Source: Cyrtodaria siliqua | Taxonomy: Eukaryota > Mollusca > Bivalvia > Adapedonta > Hiatellidae | Direction: 5' to 3' | Assembly: GCA_037043455.1 (NCBI GenBank) | Contig: JAWPHD010011263.1 | Span: 21,484 to 85,483, forward strand | DNA: 64,000 bases | Shown here: positions 33,491 to 44,240 of the stretch, piece after piece | Layout of the letters: every line of letters begins with the position of its first letter | Position numbering within the stretch: position 1 is the first letter of the stretch | Notes under the pieces: model-generated | What the model was told of the DNA's origin: nothing | What the model saw: the letters and a program-made list of their open reading frames with translations, nothing else | The model's database searches: none | Position numbers and translations under genes: made by a program

Positions 33491-33950
33491 GGTCTTAATA
33501 TATTGTTCTTATGTTTTCTTGTATTTATATTAAACAGTTGAAAGTAATCAGATTTGCATATTTTATACTATTTAAAGGGTCAGTTTATAGGTTAAGCTCT
33601 AAATATAAACAAAAAAACAACTCCGTTTATAGAAATACCAACAAGAAATTGGTGTTTTCGAATTTTTAACATTAACTTATAAATCGCGGAACACAACGAC
33701 TTCGTATTATAAGTTAGGAAATTGTGTTAATTGAACAACATTGTGTCTGGTGCGCCCCGATTTTATTTCCGTACAATGCAAGAGAAATACGTCATAGTTT
33801 AATAAGTATATGAAACCTTATACTCTTATACTTAACATCTAGACGGCACCTATAGATTCACTTCTATGTCTATCATTTTTAAACAAAAGAGTGTTTATGT
33901 TGAAACATTCTGGCGGGCCTGTGATACTTGTATCAGTTTCCTTGTGTGTA

Positions 33951-33993
33951 CTACCTCACATCTACCTCACATCTACCTCACATCTACCTCTCA
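33951..33993. repeat. 11-bp minisatellite
   Basis: Four copies of CTACCTCACAT (the last altered) directly before the TTAA MITE. Short, intronic. Confidence 0.85.
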
Positions 33994-34001
33994 TCTTGGT
34001 T

Positions 34002-34325
34002 TTAAAGGGACACATGGCAATCTTGAGTTTTATTCAAACATTAAAATTTGCTCCTCAATTTAGTTATCCTGCGTCATTTTAACTTTAAAACTGCTTGCAT
34101 ATGATTAAATAAAAAATTGAGATTTCAATTTTCTTCAATATTTCACCAAATTTTTAAACATATTATTGATGCACTATTATAAAAAATTAGTAATATGTAA
34201 AAATAATTTGCTTTGAACTATTCCAACAATTACTAATAATGATTGAACAAAAATGCAAGTGAAGAGAAAAACTAACGGGACGCCGTGAGTTTTTAAAAAA
34301 TCAAGATTGCCGTGTGTCCCTTTAA
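34002..34325. mobile_element. TTAA MITE, family A, copy 2
   Basis: TTAA borders at 34002-34005 and 34322-34325. The left end TTAAAGGGACACATGGCAAT is matched by the reverse complement of the right end TTAAAGGGACACACGGCAAT. Its right end lies 131 bases before the acceptor of the discoidin exon at 34457. Confidence 0.88.
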
Positions 34326-34456
34326 GGCTGTATTAATTTATTACCATTTCCAATCATGCCACTATATTTTCGTTTGTATGTTTAAATATAATGTTATTTT
34401 ATAATCACGCGTTGATTGTACAGTTTTTTTTTTTTATCTTTCTTTCTTTTTAACAG

Positions 34457-34714
34457 CTAGTGAAATTGAGAAGACATGTTCAGGTGCACCAATGTATGAC
34501 AGCAGCTTCACGAACGTGGCACGTGGCGCACAGGTCAGTCTGAGTAGTCTGTATAATCCGACATCAGTAGGAAGTCTCATGGTTAATGGCATTCGTGATC
34601 CAGAATGGCCATGCGCCAGTACAACAGATAGCTACCAGCCGTATATGATTGTGGATTTGGGACAGGCTTACAACGTCCATTCTGTGTATATCTTGAATAG
34701 ATACATTTGCTGCC
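34457..34714 (+). CDS. F5/8 type C (discoidin) domain, N-terminal exon
   Basis: The acceptor TTTTTAACAG ends at 34456 after a pyrimidine tract; the donor GTACGT starts at 34715. The exon enters and leaves at phase 1. It encodes a fucolectin/discoidin start: CSGAPMYDSSFTNVARGAQV, NPTSVGSLMVNGIRD, STTDSYQPYMIVDLGQAYNV and SVYILNRYICC. The VDLG strand and the NR..CC end are hallmarks of F5/8C folds, which bind glycans or phospholipids outside the cell. The last base joins CG of the exon at 45807 to give a proline codon, then ERLFNLRILFG, so the two exons form one domain across an 11-kb intron. Confidence 0.82.
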
Positions 34715-35254
34715 GTACGTATAAATTACACTGTTTTCGAATCAGTAATTAACATGACGCCAGTTGTCAATCATTTATCAGTTTCAACCAATCAAACCAA
34801 TAGGATATCTCCCTCTGACAAACAATTGCACGTGCGACTGTATGATAATATATCCATTTGTCAATATACTCGGACATCAACAGTAGTGCGAAGATATCTA
34901 AGCACTGGCATTATGTTAATTGTTGTAGGGTGTAGTTGTTTTAGAAAAAAAACTGCCTGGGGAATTGTTGTCCTACTATATATATATATTTTTTTTTTTT
35001 CAATATTTCAAACACTTGAGACCAGATCCATATCCTATTGACGTCACGTAATCCATGACGAGTAGGTATCCATTATTGTTTGACATGTATGAATCGTTCA
35101 GTCGGATGTTTTAAAAGCGACAATGCTTAAAAGATCAATTAAAAAATGTTGCCATCAAACTGGATATATTTGTTATTTAACGGGTCTTGTTCAAATGTTT
35201 AAACCAAAACATCAATGCAATATATATAAATTATCAACTTTAAACATAATAAAC

Positions 35255-35480
35255 ATGAACAATGGATCCCTTGGAAGCATCACACACAAACGAGATAAAA
35301 GTAGCAGACTTGGTTTTATTGAGTCTGTTCATGAGAGGTAATGTAAAGTGCAACACCTCTCACGGCTCTTATGCAATATTCTACTTTAAAGCCACAAAGA
35401 CTAGGTGTGATTATCCCAAAGGACCAATAAGTAATTATAACACTGCTGATTTGTATTCGGGGTAACTTTTTACGGCCTCC
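35255..35480 (-). repeat. dispersed repeat, AACAGACTC family, reverse copy
   Basis: The reverse strand reads CTCATGAACAGACTCAATAA then CCTTGGAAGC-side sequence matching 27840-28060. It also keeps the distal GGTCCTTTGGGATAAT block seen as TCGTCCTTTGGGATAA near 1010. Intronic. Confidence 0.7.
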
Positions 35481-35904
35481 ACACATCACTAAACAATTTA
35501 TACATGCCAAATACACTGTAACCCACCATGTCCGATATCAACGTGCGTTTCCGTTATATCATATACAAGATACAAGTCTGAAATAATGCAACAAACTGGT
35601 TATACTAGTCAAAATTCCTAACTACCCACCTAAGAATATGCCAATAATATTCTCATTTATTTTTGTATTTAACGTTTGATTTGAGATACGGCTGAACTTC
35701 AAAATAACGAGTTTAAATCGTCTGTTCTGTTTGCATGAACACATCGAAAGCTTTCAAGTGCTTCAAAGCTTTCGATACGTATGATTTTTGAGTCGCCATG
35801 CGTCAGCATGGCTGACTCTTTGGAATCATGTATGTGTGTATATATGTGTATAGTGGAATTTGTGAATATCGACTTTTTTTAAAACGGATGAAACGCTTTA
35901 CCGT

Positions 35905-36330
35905 TGTAAGCAATGTAGTCCCCTTTAACTGCTTCAAATACAACTTAATTTGATAAGGTGACTGACATGAACGTTATGTATACCGAGTAATATAACTACT
36001 GATTGTGAAATAATGAAATAATTGTAATTGTATACAGTATAAACATGTCTTTTTTGTAGGTTTAACGAAATATTATGCGCATTAATATCATATGCCCAAA
36101 TAAGGATGGGTGATTTACGCACTTCGAGAATGTAGTTCCTTTAACTGCATCAAGTATAACTTACTTTGATAAGGTGACTGAAATGAACGTAATATATACC
36201 GAATAATATAACTACTGTATGTGAATAATTGTCATTGTATACAGTTTATACGTGTCTTTTTTTGAAAAACGAACTAAAATAATATGCGCAATAATACACG
36301 CATATGTCGTGACGTCACGCGCACTTCATC
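35905..36330. repeat. ~215-bp tandem duplication upstream of the YqaJ pseudogene
   Basis: Two units, 35908-36125 and 36129-36330, share AATGTAGT...CTTTAACTGC, TTTGATAAGGTGACTGA, TATACCGA(G/A)TAATATAACTA and TTGTATACAGT. Unit 2 ends in a CpG-rich GTGACGTCACGCGCACTTC before the putative start at 36357. It may be the former promoter region of the pseudogene. Confidence 0.75.
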
Positions 36331-36356
36331 CGGATAATCGGCAGCGGATTTGAAAC

Positions 36357-36566
36357 ATGGCCGAAAGTAACGCGAAGTCAACAACAATTCAACAACCACT
36401 CAATCCAGAGTTTTTGTAGCTTTAAAACCAGATCTTGATGAAAGTCTGATTCCTATGGCATCATTACGAGGGAAAATGCCCGAAACTTTAACCAAGAACT
36501 TGCTCGATGGCTAAAGTGTCGGAAAGCAGCCAGCCTATCGGGGAAGAAAGCCGAACTCGTAAAAAG
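36357..36566 (+). pseudogene. SAP - SWIM - YqaJ pseudogene, exon 1 (SAP domain)
   Basis: ATG at 36357 opens an N-terminus (MAESNAKSTTIQQPLNPEF), but one-base deletions near 36416 and 36483 push the reading through three frames. The last frame gives NFNQELARWLKCRKAASLSG then KKAELVKR, a SAP domain end (a DNA-binding helix-extension-helix). The exon ends at the donor GTAAAC (36567) at phase 2, which matches the 40141 exon exactly. Two frameshifts in 210 nt show that the gene is dead. Retention of an in-phase intron argues against a processed retrocopy. Confidence 0.75.
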
Positions 36567-36883
36567 GTAAACAGTTGACTCCGATTGTTTTAGTCTGTAT
36601 ATTTGACATAGCATAACCCAGTAACTTAAACCATCTCGGTAAATAGTTGGAAGTCAACTTTCTCGTTGACACAGTGGCGTTATATTAACACAATGAATTA
36701 TTTTTGAAGTATCGTCTTTCTATCTGTTTTCGACCGCCATGTGATTTCGACTGATGGCGGAAACTACGTCTGCGCATGTTTATTATGCACATTTCGTCAT
36801 CAACTTTTTTATGACCGTCTGCTTAATGAATAGTTCTAAACAACAACAGAAAAAACTTGCAAATAAGACTGAGTTTTTAAGGC

Positions 36884-37936
36884 TAACGTCATGACCCCCA
36901 TTTATCGTGGTATTCCCATTATCGTGGTACGTCATTACACGCGATATTTATGATATATGACGATGAGTGACGTCACAGCTCGTCAGCTATTTTTACCAGA
37001 AGGGAATCCCCAACACTTTTTGAATATATAAGGTAAATCAACTGCATCAATTTTCCTAAAGCATTATAAAAAGTACAAATCTGTTAAAGAACAACTATTG
37101 TTTAAGTTTGGACAATGTTTCTACCTCATATATATCCCCATAACAAAGTTACTTTGTGTTAACATTCATCCATCTGTTGTCCCAGAATGCAGACGCTGCT
37201 TCTACTGGGTCACACCAGTTCGGACTATTCCATTTTCCTGAAGGGGTATTCATAAAAAGACATTGCGCAGCATATACCGTACTTCCTATAATAAAGAACA
37301 TTTACTCTGCCAAGCCAAATTATCGATGTGTGGGTTTTAAATAGTAGAAATAGCGATCATGGACTGGCTTTTGAAGCTTGTGTTTTTTATTTTAAATTAT
37401 TATAGAACATAAAAAATTACTATATTTATATTCCAAATTCCTTTTTACTTACCATTTGCAAAGAAATCAAAAATCTTAAGTATATGTACATTTTTAGAGT
37501 TTATACGGTACAGTAGTGATCTGATGCGATACGCAAAAAGTCGGTAAGTAAACACGTGTTCGCTACAATTATTCAATTTAAGATTTAGCTGATATTATGT
37601 GTAAATTATGTTTACATCAATGAAACCTTGTCTGAATAAAGTTTTAACTAACTTCACAACATGGTTTACCCTTTAAATATCTCATTTGGATCATTTTTCG
37701 AATTGCCACGATAATGGGGACCCTCTATCAGTAATGGAATCTTTCGACCCAATCGGAAACCGAATAGTTCACGACATCCGGTAAAAAGTGATTCACGGGA
37801 GACAATTTTGTCAATGTAAACAAAGATGATATATTACTGAATTCAGAGGTCATTGAAATCGAGAACAATTATGAATGGTTGTAGCGCAGTTCACGTTTCA
37901 CCACCATATACCACGATAATGGGGGCCATGACGTTA
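36884..37936. mobile_element. 1.05-kb TIR element with subterminal repeats
   Basis: The left end TAACGTCATGACCCCCATTT and the reverse complement of the right end TAACGTCATGGCCCCCATTA are inverted copies. The motif CCCATTATCGTGG or a near copy recurs inward: near 36896 and 36915 forward, near 37708 and 37911 reverse. It lies in the intron of the YqaJ pseudogene. An internal ORF at 37156-37344 is not recognised. Probably a non-autonomous DNA transposon. Confidence 0.75.
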
Positions 37937-39642
37937 TGGATAATTTTCCTGTGGATATTTTATCGCTTTATCGGTGTTCTCGTCATTAAATGTATCCCAT
38001 TTTAATGCAGACTTACACAACATAACATATTTGATGATGCAATGATGATTTAAACCTTTGCCTTTCATAAGTTAACCACACGTTTTATTTAATTGTAACA
38101 TATGAAATGATAAACGGGTTATGTCAAAGGCTGGGGTACCTGCATAAAACTTGATGAAATATCGGTGTTTGCGTTAAAACAAATGGTAATATTTATGTTA
38201 GTACATTTCCCCCGTGACCTAAATTCTTGACAAGCAGGTGGCCATGTTATGAAAACCGCAGAAGACAATAATTTAAAGACTCCACAGTACTGAAAAATAT
38301 AGATGTTAAGGTGATGAGGCTGCTCATATTTTTCATAAAAAATAAGTAGGGCTTTGTTTCTTGCTGCTCAATTAAAAGCATTAAAAAATAGTTGATGATT
38401 TTTTTTCTTTACGCTGTCAGTCAGTTGAAATTAGGTCATACAATTTGCATACAATTTCCCGTATGAAAATACTGCATCTCAGGGAAACAAACTATAGTAA
38501 AGACAGTGATCGGAAACACATGCCGTTCACTGGAAATAAACAATATGAGGTCAAACATTTACAGATGTTATCAGATTGAAAATAAACAAAATTTAATCAA
38601 AGTCGCGGTAGTTTTTGTTGCAGTTTGAATTCTTTATTTTAGCTAACATCATATTATGTCAAATATATAATGTTTTTCTGATATATGTAGCCAACTGTCG
38701 TTAAGTGGTCGTAAACTAATAGGTCGAGGATACGTTTATAAATTGTGTAAATATAACTAAATGTGTTTCTATAAATGTGTTTCATTATGGACTCGAATGA
38801 TGATAGGTGTAAAGATCTCCTCTTTATATTATTATTATTCATCTACTAGGTCTGGGTATTGCAAGGACCCAGGTCAGACCTGTCAATACACAATATGTAA
38901 TGTAGTGTGATAAGACCCATTGTGATACATGTTGCAAATATTACTGCTCTGTGCTACCGTAGATCTGTTAATTCATAACTTTCACATGACATCATCAAAA
39001 TAATTTGACCAATCAGTGATCAATAAAATAAAAGACCTCCACATTCTGGTAGGGGTAAACTTGGTGTTTATCGTTGGTGCTCAACTGACTTAAGCCCTTT
39101 ATAAAACTAGTTTGTAGGCATAATTATATTACAAGCTATATTTTTTTGTGTACATCTATGTATCTTCTTTTTGTGTTGTCTGATTTTAAAACACGAATAT
39201 GGATAAATTTAATTTAAATCATAGTCTAATATTTTCATATTTCATATAGAGATTGAAGATAAAGTCCGAGTAAACCCCTTTATTTTCACCTACTGAATAT
39301 CTCAACATACCGGAAGTTTACCGGATGTGAAAGTTATGAATTAATCATCATTGTTTTAAATTCACTTAGCTGATGTTTTTGTATAAAGTAATTATATATT
39401 TTTCTTATTTTAAATGTTTCTATTTTATTATAATATGCAACAGCATGTTCCATCAACTTAAGTTTATCAAGTATGTAATTGACGGTGTCATGGTGTCTCT
39501 GGGTTGAACTTGTGGAACTTTATAGGTTTGTAAAAAGGTCTTTAGTCAAAAGAAATATGATGAAAAAGCATCTATGCAATAAGTTTGTGTGTGGCAAAAT
39601 CGATACAGATAATGTCTTTAAAAGTCATTATACGGTTACATC
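37937..39642. other. intron sequence, weak inverted repeat only
   Basis: No gene. A pair of inverted blocks, TTAATTCATAACTTTCACAT (about 38968) and ATGTGAAAGTTATGAATTAA (about 39325), may be the ends of another ~380-bp MITE. The rest is A+T-rich and unassigned. Confidence 0.45.
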
Positions 39643-39993
39643 AGGCCTAACAAAAAACATGTGTGTTTCCGGTTTCCCGACCGACCCTACTTTTTCACCG
39701 CCGACCCTAAATATTTTTAGCGAAAAAAAAAAAAAAAAAATAAATAAATTTACAATCAAACAACAAATATTTTTTATTCAAATGATAATTTTATTAGCCA
39801 GAGTAGTTAAACATGTAATCTGGATCCAAACTGTTTGCAAAGGTTATCAAGAAGTTGCCTTAGTACAAACATGGTATAATATATGCGAACAATATATATA
39901 AAAACAATATCTAAAAAAAACGCTTTTTCCTACCTACCTACCCTAACTTTTTGACAATGTGAAACCAGAAACACACATATTTTTTTTAGGCCT
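39643..39993. mobile_element. 351-bp MITE (ACCGACC family), complete copy
   Basis: The ends AGGCCTAACAAAAAACATGT and, reversed, AGGCCTAAAAAAAATATGTG extend through TGTGTTTC(C/T)GGTTTC for about 35 bases. Subterminal CCGACCGACCCTACTTTTTC and CCTACCTACCCTAACTTTTT follow. Related pieces lie at 19645-19735, 21310-21365 and 54610-54670. Confidence 0.8.
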
Positions 39994-40140
39994 CACGATA
40001 CAGCTGATGTGATACAGTGTATTGGATTGAAATGCATCACAATATACCGGTGTATCATTGATTTGTTGCAGCCCTGTATATTACATGTACACATGAAAAT
40101 CAAATGCTGGGAGTTAACATTGTATTCTGTCTACTTTCAG

Positions 40141-41692
40141 AGTAAATCATTATATCCAGAATAAATGGGACAAGAAATATCTGATCAACTCGGACAGAAA
40201 TTCGATAAAACTATACACCGATGAAACTGTAAATTCCCACCAAGGTTTTGTGCAGGCAATATTGGACCACCCTCCAGCTGCTGGCTATACCAACTATCTG
40301 GACAATGTGCCCCTTATTGAGGACAGTGACATCTACCAGTAGGCCCCCTATTTCTTGATTAAGTGTGATGGAACAAAGTCAACTGCACAGAAGCATAGGG
40401 ACAAGGGTTGGATCTTTTATAATTCGAACAAAGTAATCTGTTCAGAGTTTAAGATTGATGTAGATGACGAAGTCATGATTATTCGAAAAGACGTGGTTGC
40501 ATCATTTGACAGAGGATTTTTAACTGTTAATTCAAAACCCAAAAGGAAATACTCTGTGCACCTTTGCTTAGATGAGCACTCTGGGTCTACACTGTGTGCC
40601 AGGTGTATGTGCAAAGCTGGTTTTGGTGGATTTTGTAAACATGTTGCTGCAATCCTCTTTCAAGTCATGGACTGTCAACGCGCCGGAAACAAATTTACAC
40701 CTGCAGCTCAGTCGCAGACTTCAAAATTGCAGACATGGCACAAACCAAAAGTAGTAGGGCAGGCATGCATAAGGTTTGCAGATATTAAAATGGATTCATA
40801 TAATTATGAAAAGGACAATTAGTGGACATTCTGGAGGGAAATAATTTCGAACCAGTGCACAATCATGTACCAGAGACTAACAGTGTCCGACTGAAGCAAC
40901 ACTCTCATGTTCTCATATAAATCAGTCAAGTAATTGTTCAGTTGTTTCATTTGAAGAAACCTTTAATGTTACTGCAGCCGAGTTGAATTATTACGAAAAT
41001 AATGTAAAAATTGCTACGTCAGAAGAACAGTAGAATATTTCTAAACATACTGTTGGACAAAGTTCTAGTGGTGAATTTTGGGCCTTTGAACGATCAAAAC
41101 GTCTTACATCATCTAACTTGAAAGAAATTGAACACTGTACTAAACTTCCAGCTGACAAACTACTGCAGCGATTAGCCAGTCCAAAGCCTTTCACCTCGGC
41201 TCATACACATTGGGGAAAACAAGCAGAGCCTCTTGCTCAGTACAGAACACTAAAAGAGCAGTAGGTTACATTGTGTCTGGCCAAGACATAGGATTAATTG
41301 TCAGTCCACACTTCCGATACTTGGTAGCTAGTCCAGACTGGTTAGTTTCTCTTTGTGATACATCATCAGGAATTACAGACAATGGACTTGTTGAGGTCAA
41401 ATCTTTAAGCAAACATTCAAACTTGCATCAAAGAGAAGATGCAGTCATACACAACATCTTTATTTGTATTAATGAAGAAAATGACAAGCTTGCCATTAAA
41501 CCAGAGCATGCATATTTTTACCAAATTCACGGACAGCTCCACATTTGCAATGTAAATTGGTGCGATTTAGTTATATGGACACCTAGGGGTATAGAAATGA
41601 TTAGAATTAAGAGAGATGTGCAATTCTGGAATAGACTTATTACCACAACTGACCACCTTCTATTTTCATTACATGTTGCCATTCTTGGCTAA
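40141..41692 (+). pseudogene. SAP - SWIM - YqaJ pseudogene, exon 2
   Basis: Opens after the acceptor CTACTTTCAG (ends 40140) at the phase required by exon 1. In order: a 66-codon lead, in-frame TAG at 40340, a SWIM zinc finger (CARCMCKAGFGGFCKHVAAI, C-x-C...C-x-H), a TAG at about 40820, a frame change, an in-frame TAG near 41029, then FWAFERSKRLTSSNL, GKQAEPLAQY, another frameshift near 41255, and the YqaJ exonuclease core: SPD (ASPDW, where a glycine is usual after D), EVK, and YFYQIHGQL, ending TAA at 41692. YqaJ nucleases resemble lambda exonuclease; the acidic D and E-x-K residues remain. Related SWIM/YqaJ genes are multicopy in invertebrates and may travel with DNA transposons (inference). 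Confidence 0.85.
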
Positions 41693-41754
41693 ACAAAATT
41701 AATTCAGTTGTGAGAAAGTGAATTGTGTTCCGCTGTATTTTACTTTTATTTTAC

Positions 41755-42014
41755 TAGGGCTGCAATGATACACTTTGCTAATGATGCTTGTAATGGCAAA
41801 ACAAAACAATATGTATTGACGATTCATGATGCAGAATGATATGTATCGTGATACAGTTGGATAACTGCATTTGTTTACGTAGGCGAATAAAGCTAGAAAA
41901 TCAAATATATACATATTTCGTTGTTTTTAAATCGCAATAAATACCTTTGATACGATGCATGTGGTCAGAGAAATTATAGCAGTATATCATGAGCAGTGTT
42001 ATGTTGCAGCCCTA
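41755..42014. mobile_element. hAT-like MITE
   Basis: The ends TAGGGCTGCAATGATACACT and, reversed, TAGGGCTGCAACATAACACT are the type typical of hAT elements. The 8-base flanks TATTTTAC and TACTTGAC match at 6 of 8. It starts 63 bases after the YqaJ stop. A related right end (TTTGTTGCAGCCCTGTA) is seen near 40060-40077, just before exon 2. Confidence 0.75.
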
Positions 42015-42044
42015 TACTTGACTATTGAAATGACAATGTCTGAA

Positions 42045-42290
42045 TACCAGTCGATTGCGCTCTAACCTGGGTTCAAATCACTGCTTTTAGGTTATATGTA
42101 TGAGGGTCATTGATTCATAGTAATCTTGCAGATGGTGGGAGGTATATAGTACTGCTTTTAAATTTACCCAGGAATAATTGGGTGGTCTGCCTCCATCATA
42201 TTGTGTGGTCTGCCTCCACCACTAAAAAAACTGACCGTCGTAACTAGCATAACATTTGTTGAAAAACTATTTTAACTCCAAACAAAGACA
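42045..42290 (+). mobile_element. tRNA-derived SINE, decayed
   Basis: B-box-like TGGGTTCAAATCACTGC at about 42068, then AGTACTGC...TTTACCCAGGAA and GGGTGGTCTGCCTCCA (the last block duplicated). The tail reads GCATAACATTTGTTGAAAAA. Same family as 3150-3425. Confidence 0.7.
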
Positions 42291-42539
42291 AGTTTTCAAT
42301 GTCTTTAATATAAATATTCAAACATTCTCTTCAACTCAATTGATTTAAAATAAAAACTTTATCAACAATTACATTTTCATAACTTGTTCTCATTTCTTCT
42401 TACAATGAATAGTTAACTGTCTTCAATCAGTTGAGGCTGAAACAAAGTCAGTTTCGTGCATGTTTTCCAAATATCGTTTAACAGTCTCCATTGACTATAT
42501 GGGAAAGATACCCAGATTCTGATAAAAATCTACTCTTTA

Positions 42540-42595
42540 TTTTTGTTTGTATGGTGTTTTACTTCTTTTTCAACACGTGTTATACTACGCCTTGC
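42540..42595 (-). mobile_element. SINE 3' tail fragment
   Basis: The minus strand reads GTGTTGAAAAAGAAGTAAAA then CACCATACAAACAAAAA, matching the tail at 32484-32545. No SINE body remains beside it. Confidence 0.65.
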
Positions 42596-42973
42596 AAAAC
42601 AGGTTAGAGTTTCCCCATTTTGCGGCGAATCAACAGTTTGACCATGTTGTACTGTAAATTTAAAAACCTTTAACCTCGTCAAGAAAATAGAAACTGTTCA
42701 ATCTTGGCGACTCTCAGGACCTTCAGTCCTTTGATTTTTACCTGCTTTTAACTTTGGTGATTTTTTAAAATATAATTTCCTATCAATCTTTGACGGGTTT
42801 ATATCTTTCAGCGGACTTTTATTCATGTCATGTGTTTTATCAGCACAGTTCATGTTTTCATATAAAAGGAGGGTAACTCTCTAAAGATGTGACGATTTAA
42901 ACAAAATATAAATAGTTTCTATAAACTATTGATCAAAAGAAAACACTTATAACACAACTATTCTAAAATATAG

Positions 42974-44240
42974 TTAAAGGGACACTGTCCATAAGTAAAG
43001 TTTATTTGAGCATAAGAAAATAACCGTCTGATTTTTATTCACTGAAATGTATGCATGGAAACATGAGCATAGACCCAAATAAGTATAAAGTAATAAATTT
43101 GTTAATTAGAAAAAAAAATCAATTTATTTATTGTTTGTAAACATACTGGGACCGCTTTATTTACATTTGTGTTGCTCACGTGATATCCAATATCACATAA
43201 CGTTTTCCCTACTATTGACTCACCTAACTATCCGTTTAGATCAGTCGGGAGCGAGTCCGTCCTACCTGCATGCTCCCCGAAAAAATTAGGGGGACCATAT
43301 AGTCGGCGCTTTGTCCGTCTGTCCGTCAAACGTTTTTGTCCGGAGCACAACTTCGAAACTACTTATGGTACTGCATTGACCCGTAACTCTGTCTTCATTC
43401 AAATTATAGTTATTGGCCTTTGTAATTGTATACTTATAATTCTTGTCCGGAGCATTACTTCATAATTAATTAAGGGACTGTATTGAAACTTCACACAATG
43501 ATAGAAGGTAACGAGAGGAAGTGCAGCGTGTAAGAACATTAACTCTATCGTCAATTAATTTAGAGTTATTGCATTTTGTAGTTTTATACTTATAATTATT
43601 GTCCGCAGCATAACTTTAAAACTTTGAATGAGACTGCGATGAAACTTTACATACTGATAGAGGGCTATGAGAGTAAGTGCAGAACGGAAGAAACCATAAC
43701 TCTGTCTTAATTTAGAGTATACTTATTTAATTGCCTTGGTAATTTTATACGTATACTTTTTTGTCTGGAGCATAACTCAAAATCTACTAAAGGCACTGCA
43801 ATGAATCTTCCCACAATAATAGAGGGCAAGAAGAGAAAGTGCAGAACACAATAACCATAACTCTATCTTCATTCAAATTAGAGTTATTCCTTTGGTAAGT
43901 TTATACTTATAATTCTTGTCCCGAGTGTGACTCGGAAACTTTATAAAGAGCGTAAAAAACATAGCTCTGGCTTCATTTAAATTATATTGCCCTCTGTAAT
44001 ACAAAGCACCCCATTCGAGGAGCACCCAGCGGTCCTACCGATATTCTTGTTGGTGGGCCTGGAGTTCAATGGGCTTGGGCTTCAATCCCACGAAGTGGTA
44101 CTGTTTTGTACCGGTATTGAATTCCATCAAAACATCTTGCTTCTATTTAGTACATATTCAATAATGGTAGTTGTGCAATGTTTGTCATCATTATTATATT
44201 ATGTTTCACTAGCTAATGGTTACGGACATTATCCCTTTAA
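42974..44240. mobile_element. TTAA-flanked MITE carrying a tandem array (long copy)
   Basis: Borders TTAA at 42974-42977 and 44237-44240 with ends TTAAAGGGACACTGTCC and, reversed, TTAAAGGGATAATGTCC. Head (42974-43260) and tail (43985-44240) match the short copy at 1500-1979. A B-box-like GGGCTTCAATCCCAC lies near 44078. Between head and tail sits a ~150-bp-unit array that copy 1 lacks. Confidence 0.75.
43290..43985. repeat. tandem array, ~150-bp unit, 5 copies
   Basis: Units start near 43338, 43443, 43600, 43770 and 43918 with TTGTCCGGAGCATAACTTC or variants and carry TCTTCATTCAAATTAGAGTT and TTTATACTTATAATTCTTG. A leader, TTTGTCCGTCTGTCCGTC, precedes them. Non-coding. Confidence 0.8.

Noticed and set aside
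37156..37344. Possible THAP-like zinc finger ORF inside the TIR element
   Set aside because: The FGLFHFPEG stretch is suggestive, but the cysteine/histidine pattern is incomplete in a single frame.
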